Assembly: GCA_903950295.1 (NCBI GenBank)
Contig: CAJBAP010000057.1
Coordinates: 1-6,783 of the forward strand
Direction: 5' to 3'
Origin: an uncultured Rhodocyclaceae bacterium
GTDB taxonomy: Bacteria > Pseudomonadota > Gammaproteobacteria > Burkholderiales > Rhodocyclaceae
Length of the DNA: 6,783 nt
Shown piece by piece: positions 1-6,121 of this stretch. Each line of letters starts with the position of its first letter. Within the stretch, counting starts at the first letter, position 1. The notes beneath the pieces are model-generated. The model did no database searches. It saw only the letters and a list, made by a program, of their open reading frames with translations, and was not told where the DNA came from. A program made the translations under genes and the position numbers.

Positions 1-45
1 CTACGAACCAAGGGGTAGGGAGTTCGAATCTCTCCGGGCGCACCA
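1..45 (+). tRNA. tRNA-Arg (anticodon ACG), 3' part only
   Basis: The window starts inside this tRNA, at the first base of the anticodon loop. Bases 1-7 read CTACGAA, which puts anticodon ACG at 3-5 after U33. This is the classic loop of tRNA-Arg(ACG), which reads CGN arginine codons through inosine. The 3' strand of the anticodon stem is 8-12 and the variable loop is 13-17. The T-arm has stem 18-22 pairing with 30-34 (one G-U pair) and loop TTCGAAT at 23-29. The acceptor strand is 35-41, the discriminator A is at 42, and an encoded CCA is at 43-45. The 5' half lies outside the window. Identity is inferred from the loop and the cloverleaf register. Confidence 0.93.
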
Positions 46-53
46 GAAAACCA

Positions 54-89
54 TTAGGGGGTTGATTCCATTTAGAATCAACCCCCTAA
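54..89 (+). terminator. Perfect hairpin after tRNA-Arg, probable bidirectional terminator
   Basis: Bases 54-68 and 75-89 form a perfect 15-bp inverted repeat around a 6-base loop (CATTTA). It includes five consecutive G-C pairs. It lies 8 bases after the tRNA CCA and about 40 bases before the stop of the convergent minus-strand gene, so it could end transcription from both sides. The following plus-strand tract (GTCTTTCC) is only weakly T-rich. It could therefore also act mainly as an RNA-processing or 3'-end-stabilising hairpin. Confidence 0.75.
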
Positions 90-129
90 GTCTTTCCAGG
101 GTAGCCATTGGAATAAAAACATGAAATGC

Positions 130-459
130 TCAATGGATGGTGGTTGAAGGCGCCAAGCGCAATCCTACGTTCAGAAACAGTACTTCCTGCCCGAGCAGGA
201 CGATACTGCCGGGCCGCCGATCATTTCCCGTGTCGCTGTACTCAAAGGAATAAACACGCTGCAAGACCAGATGTCCATCGTCATCGCGTGCAGGCTTGAG
301 GCTGGAGATGGAAACAGTTTCATCGAGAAACTGCAGCCCCTCGGCATCGCACGCAGCCTTCGCTTGTCGTACGGCAATCTCCCGAACCTTTACGCTATCG
401 AACCATAGCCACACCAGCGCGATTAGGATTAAGGTGCTGACGACTTCAAATATTGGCAT
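130..459 (-). CDS. DUF3301 family small membrane-anchored protein
   Basis: This 109-residue protein of unknown function has one N-terminal membrane segment (about residues 4-20, rich in V, L, I and W). It is followed by the motif WFDSVKVREIAVRQAKAAC and a soluble domain ending with a VYSFEYSDTG-like stretch. I recognise this pattern as DUF3301, a family of short proteins from beta- and gammaproteobacteria. The hydrophobic N-terminus suggests a protein anchored in the inner membrane. The ATG at 457-459 has only a weak purine-rich sequence before it. It lies 10 bases after the stop of a truncated upstream reading frame, so translation was probably coupled to a lost partner. It converges on tRNA-Arg and is probably part of the native chromosome rather than the arsenic block. 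Confidence 0.85.
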   Translation of the reverse strand: MPIFEVVSTLILIALVWLWFDSVKVREIAVRQAKAACDAEGLQFLDETVSISSLKPARDDDGHLVLQRVYSFEYSDTGNDRRPGSIVLLGQEVLFLNVGLRLAPSTTIH

Positions 460-469
460 CGCTAATCAC

Positions 470-572
470 TCATTTCGCCAGTCCCACGGCGGCAGCGGTT
501 AATAGTTCATCCGATCGCACGATCGCATCAGTCAAGGCACAGCCGTCCTTGTCATCCACCAGTGGCCTCAGT
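470..572 (-). pseudogene. 3' remnant of an unidentified gene upstream of DUF3301
   Basis: Read on the minus strand, this stretch encodes an open tail ending in TGA at 470-472. The sequence includes LRPLVDDKDGCALTDAIV and then RSDELLTAAAVGLAK. Its composition looks like real protein. The frame has no ATG, and it continues into the 3' end of the EamA gene only as far as an in-frame TGA. It ends 10 bases before the DUF3301 start, a typical operon spacing. I infer the C-terminal end of a native gene cut off when the neighbouring DNA arrived. The parent family is not recognised. The stretch is short, so chance openness cannot be excluded. Confidence 0.4.
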
Positions 573-1484
573 TTATGACGATCGGTGTTGCTTGCGTCGG
601 CCGAGCGCCCAGTTGATCACGGAAAGAAGCAGTAATCCGGTGCCGATCAGAATGATTCCGGTCATTTCCAAGGGATTGAACGCCTCTCCGAGGACCAGTC
701 GGGAAGAAACGATGGCGACTACCGGTGTGCCGAGAACCGAGAGGCTGGCTTCCCATGCGGGCACCCTGTCGAGGGTGTAGATCCATAGCCACCAGCCTAG
801 GGCAGTACTGACGATGGACATGAAAATTAGGATTCCGATGTAATGCATCGTCCAATCGGTAGGGCGTTCTTCCACGACCAGAGCCAGCAGGACCAAGGGG
901 ACCGCGCCGAGCACCATCTGCCAGGCGGTCAGTGAGAAGAGATCAACGGAGTGGTTGGAGCGCAGGCGCTTGATGAGAATGGTGCCGATCGCCCAGCACA
1001 GCGCGGCCATGACGCCGAGGAACTTGCTGAACAAGTTTGCTTGCAGATCCCAGGGCTCGATGATCAGCACCAAGCCGCTCAGAGTGCTGACTGCAGCCAG
1101 CCATTGACCGCCACGAATGCGCTCACCGAGGATCGGCCAGGCCATCAGCAATGTCCAGATCGGCATCGTGAAAATGAGTACTGCTGTTTTGCCTGCTCCC
1201 CCTTCCACCAGCGCCCAAGTCTGGAAAGCCATGAACCCAGTGACCTGTGTCAGAGCTATTGCCAACGTGGGGCCAGGGGCTGTTAGCCGGAGTGGGCGCC
1301 CCATGATCTTCAGCGCAATAAACAAGGCGAGGGCACCACCCACGCAGCGCTCAGCAGCGAACGCGAATGGTGGTGAATAAGCGAGTGCCTGTTTGGACAG
1401 AATCCAGGTGTAACCCCAGATGACTGACAGGAAAATCAGAGCGACGGGAGGGAACCAGGTAGGTGATCGGGTGGCAAGCGACAT
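573..1484 (-). CDS. EamA-family (DMT superfamily) transporter
   Basis: This 303-residue protein is almost entirely hydrophobic, with about ten membrane helices arranged as two EamA repeats (roughly residues 15-145 and 155-292). Both the length and the pattern are normal for the drug/metabolite transporter superfamily. Typical features are an early WGYTWILSK segment, a PIWTLLMAWPILGERI stretch closing repeat 1, and an LGTPVVAIVSSRLVLGEAF stretch in repeat 2. These inner-membrane carriers export or import small metabolites, and the substrate cannot be read from sequence. The start is the ATG at 1482-1484. An in-frame TAA lies ten codons upstream, and no clear Shine-Dalgarno precedes the start. 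The gene follows the 71-residue gene by 69 bases on the same strand, so it may be read through from the arsenic operon, but a direct role in arsenic resistance is not shown. Confidence 0.9.
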   Translation of the reverse strand: MSLATRSPTWFPPVALIFLSVIWGYTWILSKQALAYSPPFAFAAERCVGGALALFIALKIMGRPLRLTAPGPTLAIALTQVTGFMAFQTWALVEGGAGKTAVLIFTMPIWTLLMAWPILGERIRGGQWLAAVSTLSGLVLIIEPWDLQANLFSKFLGVMAALCWAIGTILIKRLRSNHSVDLFSLTAWQMVLGAVPLVLLALVVEERPTDWTMHYIGILIFMSIVSTALGWWLWIYTLDRVPAWEASLSVLGTPVVAIVSSRLVLGEAFNPLEMTGIILIGTGLLLLSVINWALGRRKQHRSS

Positions 1485-1553
1485 GCAGGATCGAAAGGTT
1501 GATTGGATCCCTTATTCATCGACAAGGGGACGCTGACTGCATTAATGGGGCAA

Positions 1554-1769
1554 TCAGTGAGGGCTGGCGGCGGCCAGCATGCGTTCAGTGCGTTTCTTTC
1601 GGGCTTGTTCGATGGTCAGGCCGACGAGTGTATCGGGTGGCAGGGGTACATCCCAGTGCGCCTGGAAGAGATCCATGTCCTCTCCGGTATCCATGTGGGC
1701 GCGGTAAATCTTTTCCTGGTAGGCGGGGGCATTCGGTAAAGCCACCAGTTCGACGGATTCGATGATCAT
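1554..1769 (-). CDS. Unrecognised 71-residue protein, distal in the ars gene cluster
   Basis: I do not recognise this protein. It is small and probably cytosolic, with no signal peptide, no membrane helix and no cysteine. The first half is acidic and carries the pattern AHMDTGEDMDLFQAHWDVPLPPDTL, which is rich in D, H and W. The C-terminus is a basic amphipathic stretch (EQARKKRTERMLAAA). That the gene is real is supported by a near-perfect Shine-Dalgarno (AAGGAGG at 1775-1781) five bases before the ATG. It also shares orientation with the arsenic genes. It lies 103 bases after the thioredoxin-fold gene and 69 bases before EamA. A hydrophobic beta-type N-terminus (MIIESVELVAL) suggests a compact fold. 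No function is assigned. Confidence 0.75.
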   Translation of the reverse strand: MIIESVELVALPNAPAYQEKIYRAHMDTGEDMDLFQAHWDVPLPPDTLVGLTIEQARKKRTERMLAAASPH

Positions 1770-1774
1770 TCTTT

Positions 1775-1781
1775 CCTCCTT
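1775..1781 (-). promoter_or_regulatory. Strong Shine-Dalgarno of the 71-residue gene
   Basis: The minus strand reads AAGGAGG, five bases before the ATG at 1767-1769. This is the best ribosome-binding site in the window, and it is the main reason to accept this short unrecognised reading frame as a gene. Confidence 0.8.
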
Positions 1782-1872
1782 GAACTGTGAACCTTATCGG
1801 CAGTTATCAGGAAGAGATGAATTGGAAAAGAGGGGTAAAACTACCGTGTCTCATCGGCGACGCATGGTTTGG

Positions 1873-2112
1873 CTAGCCCGCAGCCTTGAGCCAGACGGCG
1901 ATTTCATCCTTGCTCGGGATGCGGCCGGAAACTTTGACCTCCTCATTCACCACGAGTGCGGGCGTAGTCATGATGGGGTAGGCCATGATCTTTGGCATCT
2001 CGGTGACGTGGTCGAATTCCGCGACGAGGCCAAGATCAGTGACGACTTCGCGGGTGAGTTGTTCCAGTCGGTTGCACTTGGCACAGCCGGTACCGAGGAT
2101 CTTGATGATCAT
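1873..2112 (-). CDS. Small CxxC thioredoxin-fold protein (MTH895/TM0996-like)
   Basis: This 79-residue minimal thioredoxin-fold protein belongs to the Thioredoxin_3 type, also called redox-active disulfide protein 2. The first beta strand MIIKILGTG leads into the redox motif C10-A-K-C13. Helix 1 follows, and the TTP of YPIMTTPALVV gives the cis-proline that faces the active site. The C-terminus (GRIPSKDEIAVWL) forms the final helix. Such proteins exchange dithiols and disulfides in the cytosol. The natural partner is unknown, but the family often sits next to DUF318 permeases in ars operons, as here. The start ATG at 2110-2112 follows an AAAGGAGA ribosome-binding site, 21 bases after the permease stop. 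It may recycle ArsC or reduce cysteines of the permease; both are inference. Confidence 0.88.
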   Translation of the reverse strand: MIIKILGTGCAKCNRLEQLTREVVTDLGLVAEFDHVTEMPKIMAYPIMTTPALVVNEEVKVSGRIPSKDEIAVWLKAAG

Positions 2113-2133
2113 GAGGGTCGGTCTCCTTTAAAG

Positions 2134-3576
2134 TTAGTGGGCGATGGAGCGTTGTTGCCGCTCAATCAACTGAACGGTAACCGCCAGCGTGACGATGAAG
2201 CTACCGATGATCAGTGCCAAGGTGGTGAGCGGTGTGCCATCTACCCAGGCACCGTAGGTCAGCCCCGCGATGGTCGAGAACAGCGCAACCAGGCCGACGT
2301 AGGTCCAGGCCTTGAGCTTGCCGATGATGGCCGAAGTAATCAATATGCTTTGCAACGAGAGTTCCGGGTCAGCCATCAGGTAGGCGATCAGCGGACCTGG
2401 ATGCATGCCGAGCGAGAGGAACATCTTGGCGATCGGTACTTCGACCAAGGTCGGGAAATACATGAAAACGCCAAACACCACTCCGGTGAGATTGGCCAGT
2501 ACCGTGTTGGCACCGGCGATGGCCTGTATCCACTCCGGTTGGATGAAACTACGGATCACGCCGACCAGAAACACGCCAACGATCAGCAGCGGAAAGATCA
2601 TCTTGATGAAACGCCAGGTTTCCCACAGCCACTGTTGCATGTCCCAGGCGTCGAAGCGGCGCGCCAACGGTAGCAGGGTGGCGCACAGGCCGGCAACTGC
2701 CAGGGTACGCCCGGTCACGGTAAGGGCGAGTCCCGATTCGGTAGCACGAACACCTAGCGCAGCAAAGACCAGGGTCGCCGCAGTCAGCCCGAGTGCGACC
2801 CAGGTGAGCGGGTTGAAGCCGTTGTCCACTTGCCCAAGCCCGCGCCAGGCCGCTGCCCCGATTGCCAGGAGCAGAAGTATCAACGTCAGACCTTGCAGAC
2901 TCAAGCCTTCCTCGCCCTTGAGTTCATTTACAGGCACCAGACGATCAAGCATTGCTTGTGCCGTTGCCAAACCATCCCAAGGAAACAAGGTGCTGAACAC
3001 CGTCGCATTCAGCCAATCTACCTTCAGGGTTCCGGCAATCAGCAATGCCACCAGCGTAGCGAGGAAGATCAGTGCGCGGCGTGATATTCCTTCCCCGCCG
3101 GCAAAAGCAGCCGCGTTCGCTGCCGTTCGTTCCGCGTCACCACGACGGAATATCAGTGCCATCAGCAAGCCGATGCCAATACCAAAGCACAGCGCCAGCA
3201 CGATGCGTGCGATGGCGAAGTCCGCACCCAAAGCGACGCCGGTATAGGACAGCGCGAGGATATTGGCGGCTGGTGCAAAAAACAGAAAAGTGATTGCCGG
3301 CCCCAATCCCGCCCCCTTGCTGTAGATACCCGCAAACAGGGGCTGCACGGTGCAGGAGCAGACGGCCAGCAGACTGCCGGCGCTGGCTGCGGCAGGGTAG
3401 GCGATGTACTTGGGCGCATCCGGTCCAAGAAAACGGATGATGGATTGTTGTGGCACCAGTGCCGAGAGACCACCAGCAATGAAGAATGCCGGCACCAAAC
3501 AGAGCAGGACATGGGCCGCAAGATAGGAAGCGAGACTTGCGATGCCGCTTTGGCAGGCGCTGACGATCAACTCCAT
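2134..3576 (-). CDS. DUF318/ArsP-type permease of the ars operon
   Basis: This 480-residue inner-membrane protein has two conserved helical blocks (about residues 1-145 and 325-475), joined by a long variable middle with further helices. Block 1 carries the family signature: C73-S-C75-T followed by VQPLFAGIYSKGAGLGPA and a FAPAANILALS stretch. Block 2 carries FPTLVEVP (about 374-381) and GMHPGPLIAYLMADPE. These are hallmarks of predicted permeases of the ArsP_1 (DUF318) family. Characterised ArsP exports trivalent organoarsenicals such as methylarsenite and aromatic arsenicals. This protein is much longer than the roughly 300-residue classical ArsP, so its substrate is uncertain and I give no symbol. 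It starts 4 bases after the acr3 stop with no strong ribosome-binding site, which implies coupled translation, and it is followed by the CxxC protein. Confidence 0.88.
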   Translation of the reverse strand: MELIVSACQSGIASLASYLAAHVLLCLVPAFFIAGGLSALVPQQSIIRFLGPDAPKYIAYPAAASAGSLLAVCSCTVQPLFAGIYSKGAGLGPAITFLFFAPAANILALSYTGVALGADFAIARIVLALCFGIGIGLLMALIFRRGDAERTAANAAAFAGGEGISRRALIFLATLVALLIAGTLKVDWLNATVFSTLFPWDGLATAQAMLDRLVPVNELKGEEGLSLQGLTLILLLLAIGAAAWRGLGQVDNGFNPLTWVALGLTAATLVFAALGVRATESGLALTVTGRTLAVAGLCATLLPLARRFDAWDMQQWLWETWRFIKMIFPLLIVGVFLVGVIRSFIQPEWIQAIAGANTVLANLTGVVFGVFMYFPTLVEVPIAKMFLSLGMHPGPLIAYLMADPELSLQSILITSAIIGKLKAWTYVGLVALFSTIAGLTYGAWVDGTPLTTLALIIGSFIVTLAVTVQLIERQQRSIAH

Positions 3577-3580
3577 GACA

Positions 3581-4630
3581 TTATTCTTTCGATACGAAAT
3601 ACTTCTTCCGGAACCACAGCGAGACAGTGACCAGGCCGATCATCACCGGCACTTCGACCAGCGGACCGATCACTGCTGCGAAGGCGGCACCCGAGTTGAT
3701 GCCATAAACCGCCACGGCTACGGCGATGGCCAGTTCGAAGTTGTTGCTGGCTGCAGTGAAGGAAAGGGTGGCGCTCTTTTCGTAATTCGCTCCCAAGCGC
3801 TTGCTCATGAAGAAGGAAATGACGAACATCACCACGAAGTAGATCAGCAAGGGAATGGCGATGCGCACCACATCCAGCGGAATGCTGATGATCAACTTGC
3901 CCTTCAGGCTGAACATGACGACGATGGTGAACAGCAGCGCGACCAAGGTGATCGGTCCGATCTTGGGCACGAAACGATTGTGATACCACTCCTTCGTGAC
4001 AAAGCGCAGCATGATCACGCGGGTTAGCACACCGGCAATACAGGGGATGCCGAGATAGATGAAGACACTTTCGGCAATCTGTTTGATCGAGATATCGACA
4101 ACGGAACCGGACAGTCCGAAGAATGGCGGCAGTACCGTAATGAAGAACCAGGCGTAGACGCTGAAAAACAGCACCTGAAAGATCGAGTTGAAGGCCACCA
4201 GACCTGCGGCGTATTCCGTCGAGCCCTTGGCGATCTCGTTCCACACAATCACCATGGCAATGCAGCGGGCCAGACCGATCATGATCAGTCCCACCATATA
4301 TTCCGGTTTGTCGTGGAGGAATATCACCGCCAGCGCGAACATCAGTACCGGCCCGACAATCCAGTTCTGTACCAGGGAAAGGCCCAGAATCTTCTTGTCG
4401 CGGAAGACGTCGGGCAGTTCTTCGTAACGCACCTTGGCAAACGGCGGATACATCATCAGGATCAGGCCGATTGCAATCGGCATGTTGGTGGTGCCAACCT
4501 GGAAGCTGTTGATGAAGTCTTCGATGCCCGGCGCAAAAAAGCCGAGGCCAACACCCAGCGCCATGGCGGTGAAAATCCAGACGGTGAGGTAGCGGTCCAG
4601 AAATGAGAGTTTTTGGGTTACGGCACTCAT
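3581..4630 (-). CDS. acr3: Acr3-type arsenite efflux transporter
   Basis: This 349-residue inner-membrane protein has ten predicted helices and is of standard Acr3 (BASS/BART superfamily) length. It exports arsenite, probably as an As(III)/H+ antiporter, so it removes the product of ArsC from the cell. Diagnostic features are the conserved cysteine of helix 4, C123 in [13 protein letters not shown], and the glutamate of helix 9, E299 in [12 protein letters not shown]. Both residues are essential in studied Acr3 proteins. The C-terminal [13 protein letters not shown] is also typical. The start ATG at 4628-4630 is preceded by GAGGAA, which overlaps the end of arsC, leaving only 6 bases between the genes. 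Some annotators call this gene arsB, although it is unrelated to the E. coli ArsB pump. Confidence 0.97.
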   Translation of the reverse strand: MSAVTQKLSFLDRYLTVWIFTAMALGVGLGFFAPGIEDFINSFQVGTTNMPIAIGLILMMYPPFAKVRYEELPDVFRDKKILGLSLVQNWIVGPVLMFALAVIFLHDKPEYMVGLIMIGLARCIAMVIVWNEIAKGSTEYAAGLVAFNSIFQVLFFSVYAWFFITVLPPFFGLSGSVVDISIKQIAESVFIYLGIPCIAGVLTRVIMLRFVTKEWYHNRFVPKIGPITLVALLFTIVVMFSLKGKLIISIPLDVVRIAIPLLIYFVVMFVISFFMSKRLGANYEKSATLSFTAASNNFELAIAVAVAVYGINSGAAFAAVIGPLVEVPVMIGLVTVSLWFRKKYFVSKE

Positions 4631-4636
4631 GGCGGT

Positions 4637-5152
4637 TTATTCCTCGATGTGAATCTTGCGTGCGGCAGCCAGCACTTCATCCCGACTCATGTTTTCCAGC
4701 GGCAGGGCGAGGAAGGCTCCGATACGCTTCTTCAGTGATTGAAAGGCCGCTTCGAAAGCTTCACGGCGCGCTTCCATCGGTTCCACATGGGCCGGGTCGG
4801 GAATGCCCCAGTGGGCCGTGGTCGGGTGGCCGGGCCAGATTGGGCAAGGTTCGGCAGCCGCATTGCCACAGACGGTAAAAATGAAGTCGAACGTTGGCGG
4901 TGCCATGGCAAAAGTCGGCGCTGGCGGGACGGCGGACGGGCCGAATTCATCCCACGATTTGCTGCGGGCTCCATCACAGGGGATGCCGTGTTTGGTCAGT
5001 GTCTCCAGTGCCACGGGATTGACCAAGCCACCGGGTTTGCTGCCAGCGGAGTACGCTTTGATACGCCCCTGGCCGAGGTGGTTGAAGAGCATTTCGCCCA
5101 ATATGGAACGGGCGGAATTGCCGGTGCACAGCACTAGCACATTAAGTGACAT
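4637..5152 (-). CDS. arsC: Arsenate reductase, low-molecular-weight phosphatase (thioredoxin-coupled) type
   Basis: This 171-residue cytosolic enzyme reduces arsenate to arsenite. The phosphatase P-loop C9-TGNSA-R15-S (CX5R) lies at the N-terminus. The acidic loop is PDP (D119), and the redox cysteines are C95 and C103 in FTVCGNAAAEPCP. In this family the arsenate attacks the P-loop cysteine, and the two others form the relay disulfide that thioredoxin or glutaredoxin reduces. Two points are odd. The usual VCDNA reads VCGNA. The linker between KSWDEF and FIFTVC is 19 residues, where about 9 is usual. The extra part contains AVPPAPTF (74-81), encoded exactly by a 24-bp repeat found elsewhere in the window. 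The ATG at 5150-5152 follows TGAGGAG, which overlaps the arsR stop, 9 bases away. Confidence 0.95.
   Translation of the reverse strand: MSLNVLVLCTGNSARSILGEMLFNHLGQGRIKAYSAGSKPGGLVNPVALETLTKHGIPCDGARSKSWDEFGPSAVPPAPTFAMAPPTFDFIFTVCGNAAAEPCPIWPGHPTTAHWGIPDPAHVEPMEARREAFEAAFQSLKKRIGAFLALPLENMSRDEVLAAARKIHIEE
4910..4933 (-). repeat. 24-bp repeat, copy A, in frame inside arsC
   Basis: This 24-base stretch is identical, in inverted orientation, to 6123-6146. Its inner 19 bases also recur at 5598-5616. On the coding strand it spans codons 74-81 of arsC exactly, with no offset, and contributes residues AVPPAPTF to an unusually long loop. Confidence 0.8.
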
Positions 5153-5161
5153 GAGAGCTCC

Positions 5162-5515
5162 TCAAGCCGCCTTGCGGCTACGTTGGGTTGGGACGGACGC
5201 GGCTGCTGTTTTGGGCAAGCAGGCCTTGCCCTGGCAGCAGTTGTCGGTGAGATAGGCGATCAGTTCGTCCATGGCGGGGAAGCTGGTTGAGTAAAAGATG
5301 AAGCGACTTTCCTGGCGGGCGACAACCAGGCCAGAGCGTGCCAGATGGGCGATATGGAAAGAGAGCGTGGCGGGTGCAAGCCCCAGTGCCTCAGCGATCG
5401 CGCCGGCGTTCATGCCATCCTGACCGGCTTCAACCAGCAGGCGGAAGATCCGCAAACGGGTCTCTTGGGCAAGAGCGGCCAGCTTATCGACTGCTTGGGT
5501 GGGTGTTATTATCAT
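5162..5515 (-). CDS. arsR: ArsR-family arsenite-responsive repressor
   Basis: This 117-residue SmtB/ArsR winged-helix protein represses the ars operon and its own gene. The DNA-binding helices lie in MNAGAIAEALGLAPATLSFHIAHL (about residues 35-58), and the wing is GLVVARQESRFIFYS (62-76). The classic ELCVCDL metal site of E. coli ArsR is absent. Instead, cysteines C93, C94 and C99 (NCCQGKAC) form a C-terminal site like that of Acidithiobacillus ferrooxidans ArsR, so three-coordinate As(III) binding there is likely. I start at the ATG at 5513-5515. The reading frame is open to an ATG at 5629, but that would translate through the promoter and operator, and the extra residues do not look like ArsR. 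A basic tail (TQRSRKAA) ends the protein. Confidence 0.95.
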   Translation of the reverse strand: MIITPTQAVDKLAALAQETRLRIFRLLVEAGQDGMNAGAIAEALGLAPATLSFHIAHLARSGLVVARQESRFIFYSTSFPAMDELIAYLTDNCCQGKACLPKTAAASVPTQRSRKAA

Positions 5516-5538
5516 AATTCCATGAATATCGAAATATG

Positions 5539-5560
5539 TTGCGATTCTATCGAATCGCAA
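5539..5560. promoter_or_regulatory. Probable ArsR operator (perfect 9-4-9 dyad)
   Basis: TTGCGATTC (5539-5547) and GAATCGCAA (5552-5560) are perfect inverted repeats around TATC. The dyad overlaps the -10 hexamer and stops just short of the -35. Bound ArsR would therefore block RNA polymerase. The position and symmetry fit ArsR operators; the assignment to this ArsR is inferred from adjacency. Confidence 0.8.
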
Positions 5561-5571
5561 ATACCAGTCAA
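5544..5571 (-). promoter_or_regulatory. arsR operon promoter (sigma-70 type)
   Basis: On the minus strand the -35 is TTGACT (5566-5571) and the -10 is TAGAAT (5544-5549), separated by 16 bases. Each hexamer has one mismatch to consensus. Transcription would start near 5537, giving a leader of about 22 bases before the arsR ATG. It is the only convincing promoter found for the closely spaced arsR-arsC-acr3-permease-CxxC genes. Confidence 0.82.
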
Positions 5572-5597
5572 GACTTGGGGGATAAAGTGCAGAAATC

Positions 5598-5617
5598 TCG
5601 GCGCTGGCGGGACGGCA
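5598..5617 (-). repeat. Repeat copy B, left arm of an inverted pair
   Basis: These 20 bases are the exact reverse complement of 6122-6141, and 19 of them match copy A in arsC. On the minus strand the copy begins 12 bases after the stop codon of the short gene remnant at 5630-5743. It lies just upstream of the ars promoter, separated from the -35 by 26 bases. Confidence 0.8.
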
Positions 5618-5629
5618 AGCTGCGTTCAA

Positions 5630-5743
5630 TCATTTGCTGGCTTCGAAGCGCTGCTTATTGACAAACTTTTCCGTCAGATCAGCCAGTCCGCGATAGAAAT
5701 CACATTGCGCCGTCGCCTTCATCGCGCTGGTGAGTTTGGCTAA
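5630..5743 (-). pseudogene. C-terminal remnant of an unidentified gene
   Basis: The minus strand encodes 37 residues ending in TGA at 5630-5632. They begin LAKLTSAMKATAQCDFYRG and continue ADLTEKFVNKQRFEASK. The sequence is charged, helical in character and protein-like. I see no start with a ribosome-binding site; an internal ATG would give only 30 residues. Upstream, the frame enters the antisense of the sigma-54 regulator remnant near 5734-5743. I infer that only the 3' end of a gene survives here, cut at the same junction as its neighbour. The family is not recognised. Confidence 0.45.
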
Positions 5744-6120
5744 CCGATCAGTTCCTCGACGAATTCTCGGCAGGCGTTGAACCTCACACGCTGGATGCCG
5801 GCGCGAAAAGTGCCCTGCTCGCTGCGGAATGGCCCGGCAATGTGCGCGAATTGCGCCATTGCCTGGAGCGGGCCTGCATTCTTGACCTTGCCCCCATGTT
5901 GACGGCCCTGGAACTTTGCGGCCAGTTGCCCGAGGACAAGCCCATCAGCCTTTCTGACCATGTCGCCACCAGCGAACGGCGCCACATCGTCGATGCGCTA
6001 ACCGCCAATGAGGGGCGCATTGCGGAAACGGCGGCACAACTGGGCATCAGCCGCAAGAACCTCTGGGAAAAGATGAAGAAGCACGCCATCCGTACCGGGG
6101 GCGGTGAAGAGGATGCATAG
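5734..6120 (+). pseudogene. 5'-truncated sigma-54-dependent (NtrC-family) regulator
   Basis: Only the C-terminal 128 residues remain. The end of the AAA+ sigma-54 activator domain is visible as VWLTDQFLDEF and then the conserved WPGNVREL (residues 33-40), followed by RHCLERACIL. After a linker comes a Fis-type helix-turn-helix (about 92-124: EGRIAETAAQLGISRKNLWEKMKKHAI), and the gene ends normally at TAG 6118-6120. The ATP-binding Walker motifs, the GAFTGA loop and any receiver domain are missing, and an in-frame TGA stands directly before residue 1. It cannot activate sigma-54 polymerase. In the intact protein the Fis domain would bind enhancer DNA. A short Fis-like peptide from the internal GTG is conceivable but unsupported. 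Confidence 0.88.
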
Positions 6121-6121
6121 G

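Noticed and set aside
1..45. tRNA-Arg 3' end as an attachment site of a genomic island covering the ars genes
   Set aside because: No second copy of the tRNA 3' end and no integrase gene are visible in the window, and the DUF3301 gene beside it looks native.
1533..1557. Imperfect 8-bp hairpin overlapping the stop codon of the 71-residue gene
   Set aside because: It includes a G-U pair, has a 9-base loop and no following T tract on the minus strand, so it is too weak to call a terminator.
1762..2673. Long plus-strand reading frame of 303 codons opposite the permease and CxxC genes
   Set aside because: It is antisense to two well-supported genes. Its composition (many H, D, Q, R and G) is typical of a shadow of membrane-protein coding DNA, and no family is recognisable.
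2405..3247. Plus-strand reading frame of 280 codons opposite the permease
   Set aside because: It is a serine-, arginine- and proline-rich antisense shadow of the permease, with no recognisable domain.
5516..5629. N-terminal extension of ArsR to an upstream ATG at 5629
   Set aside because: It would cover the -10, -35 and operator, and the 38 added residues do not resemble ArsR.
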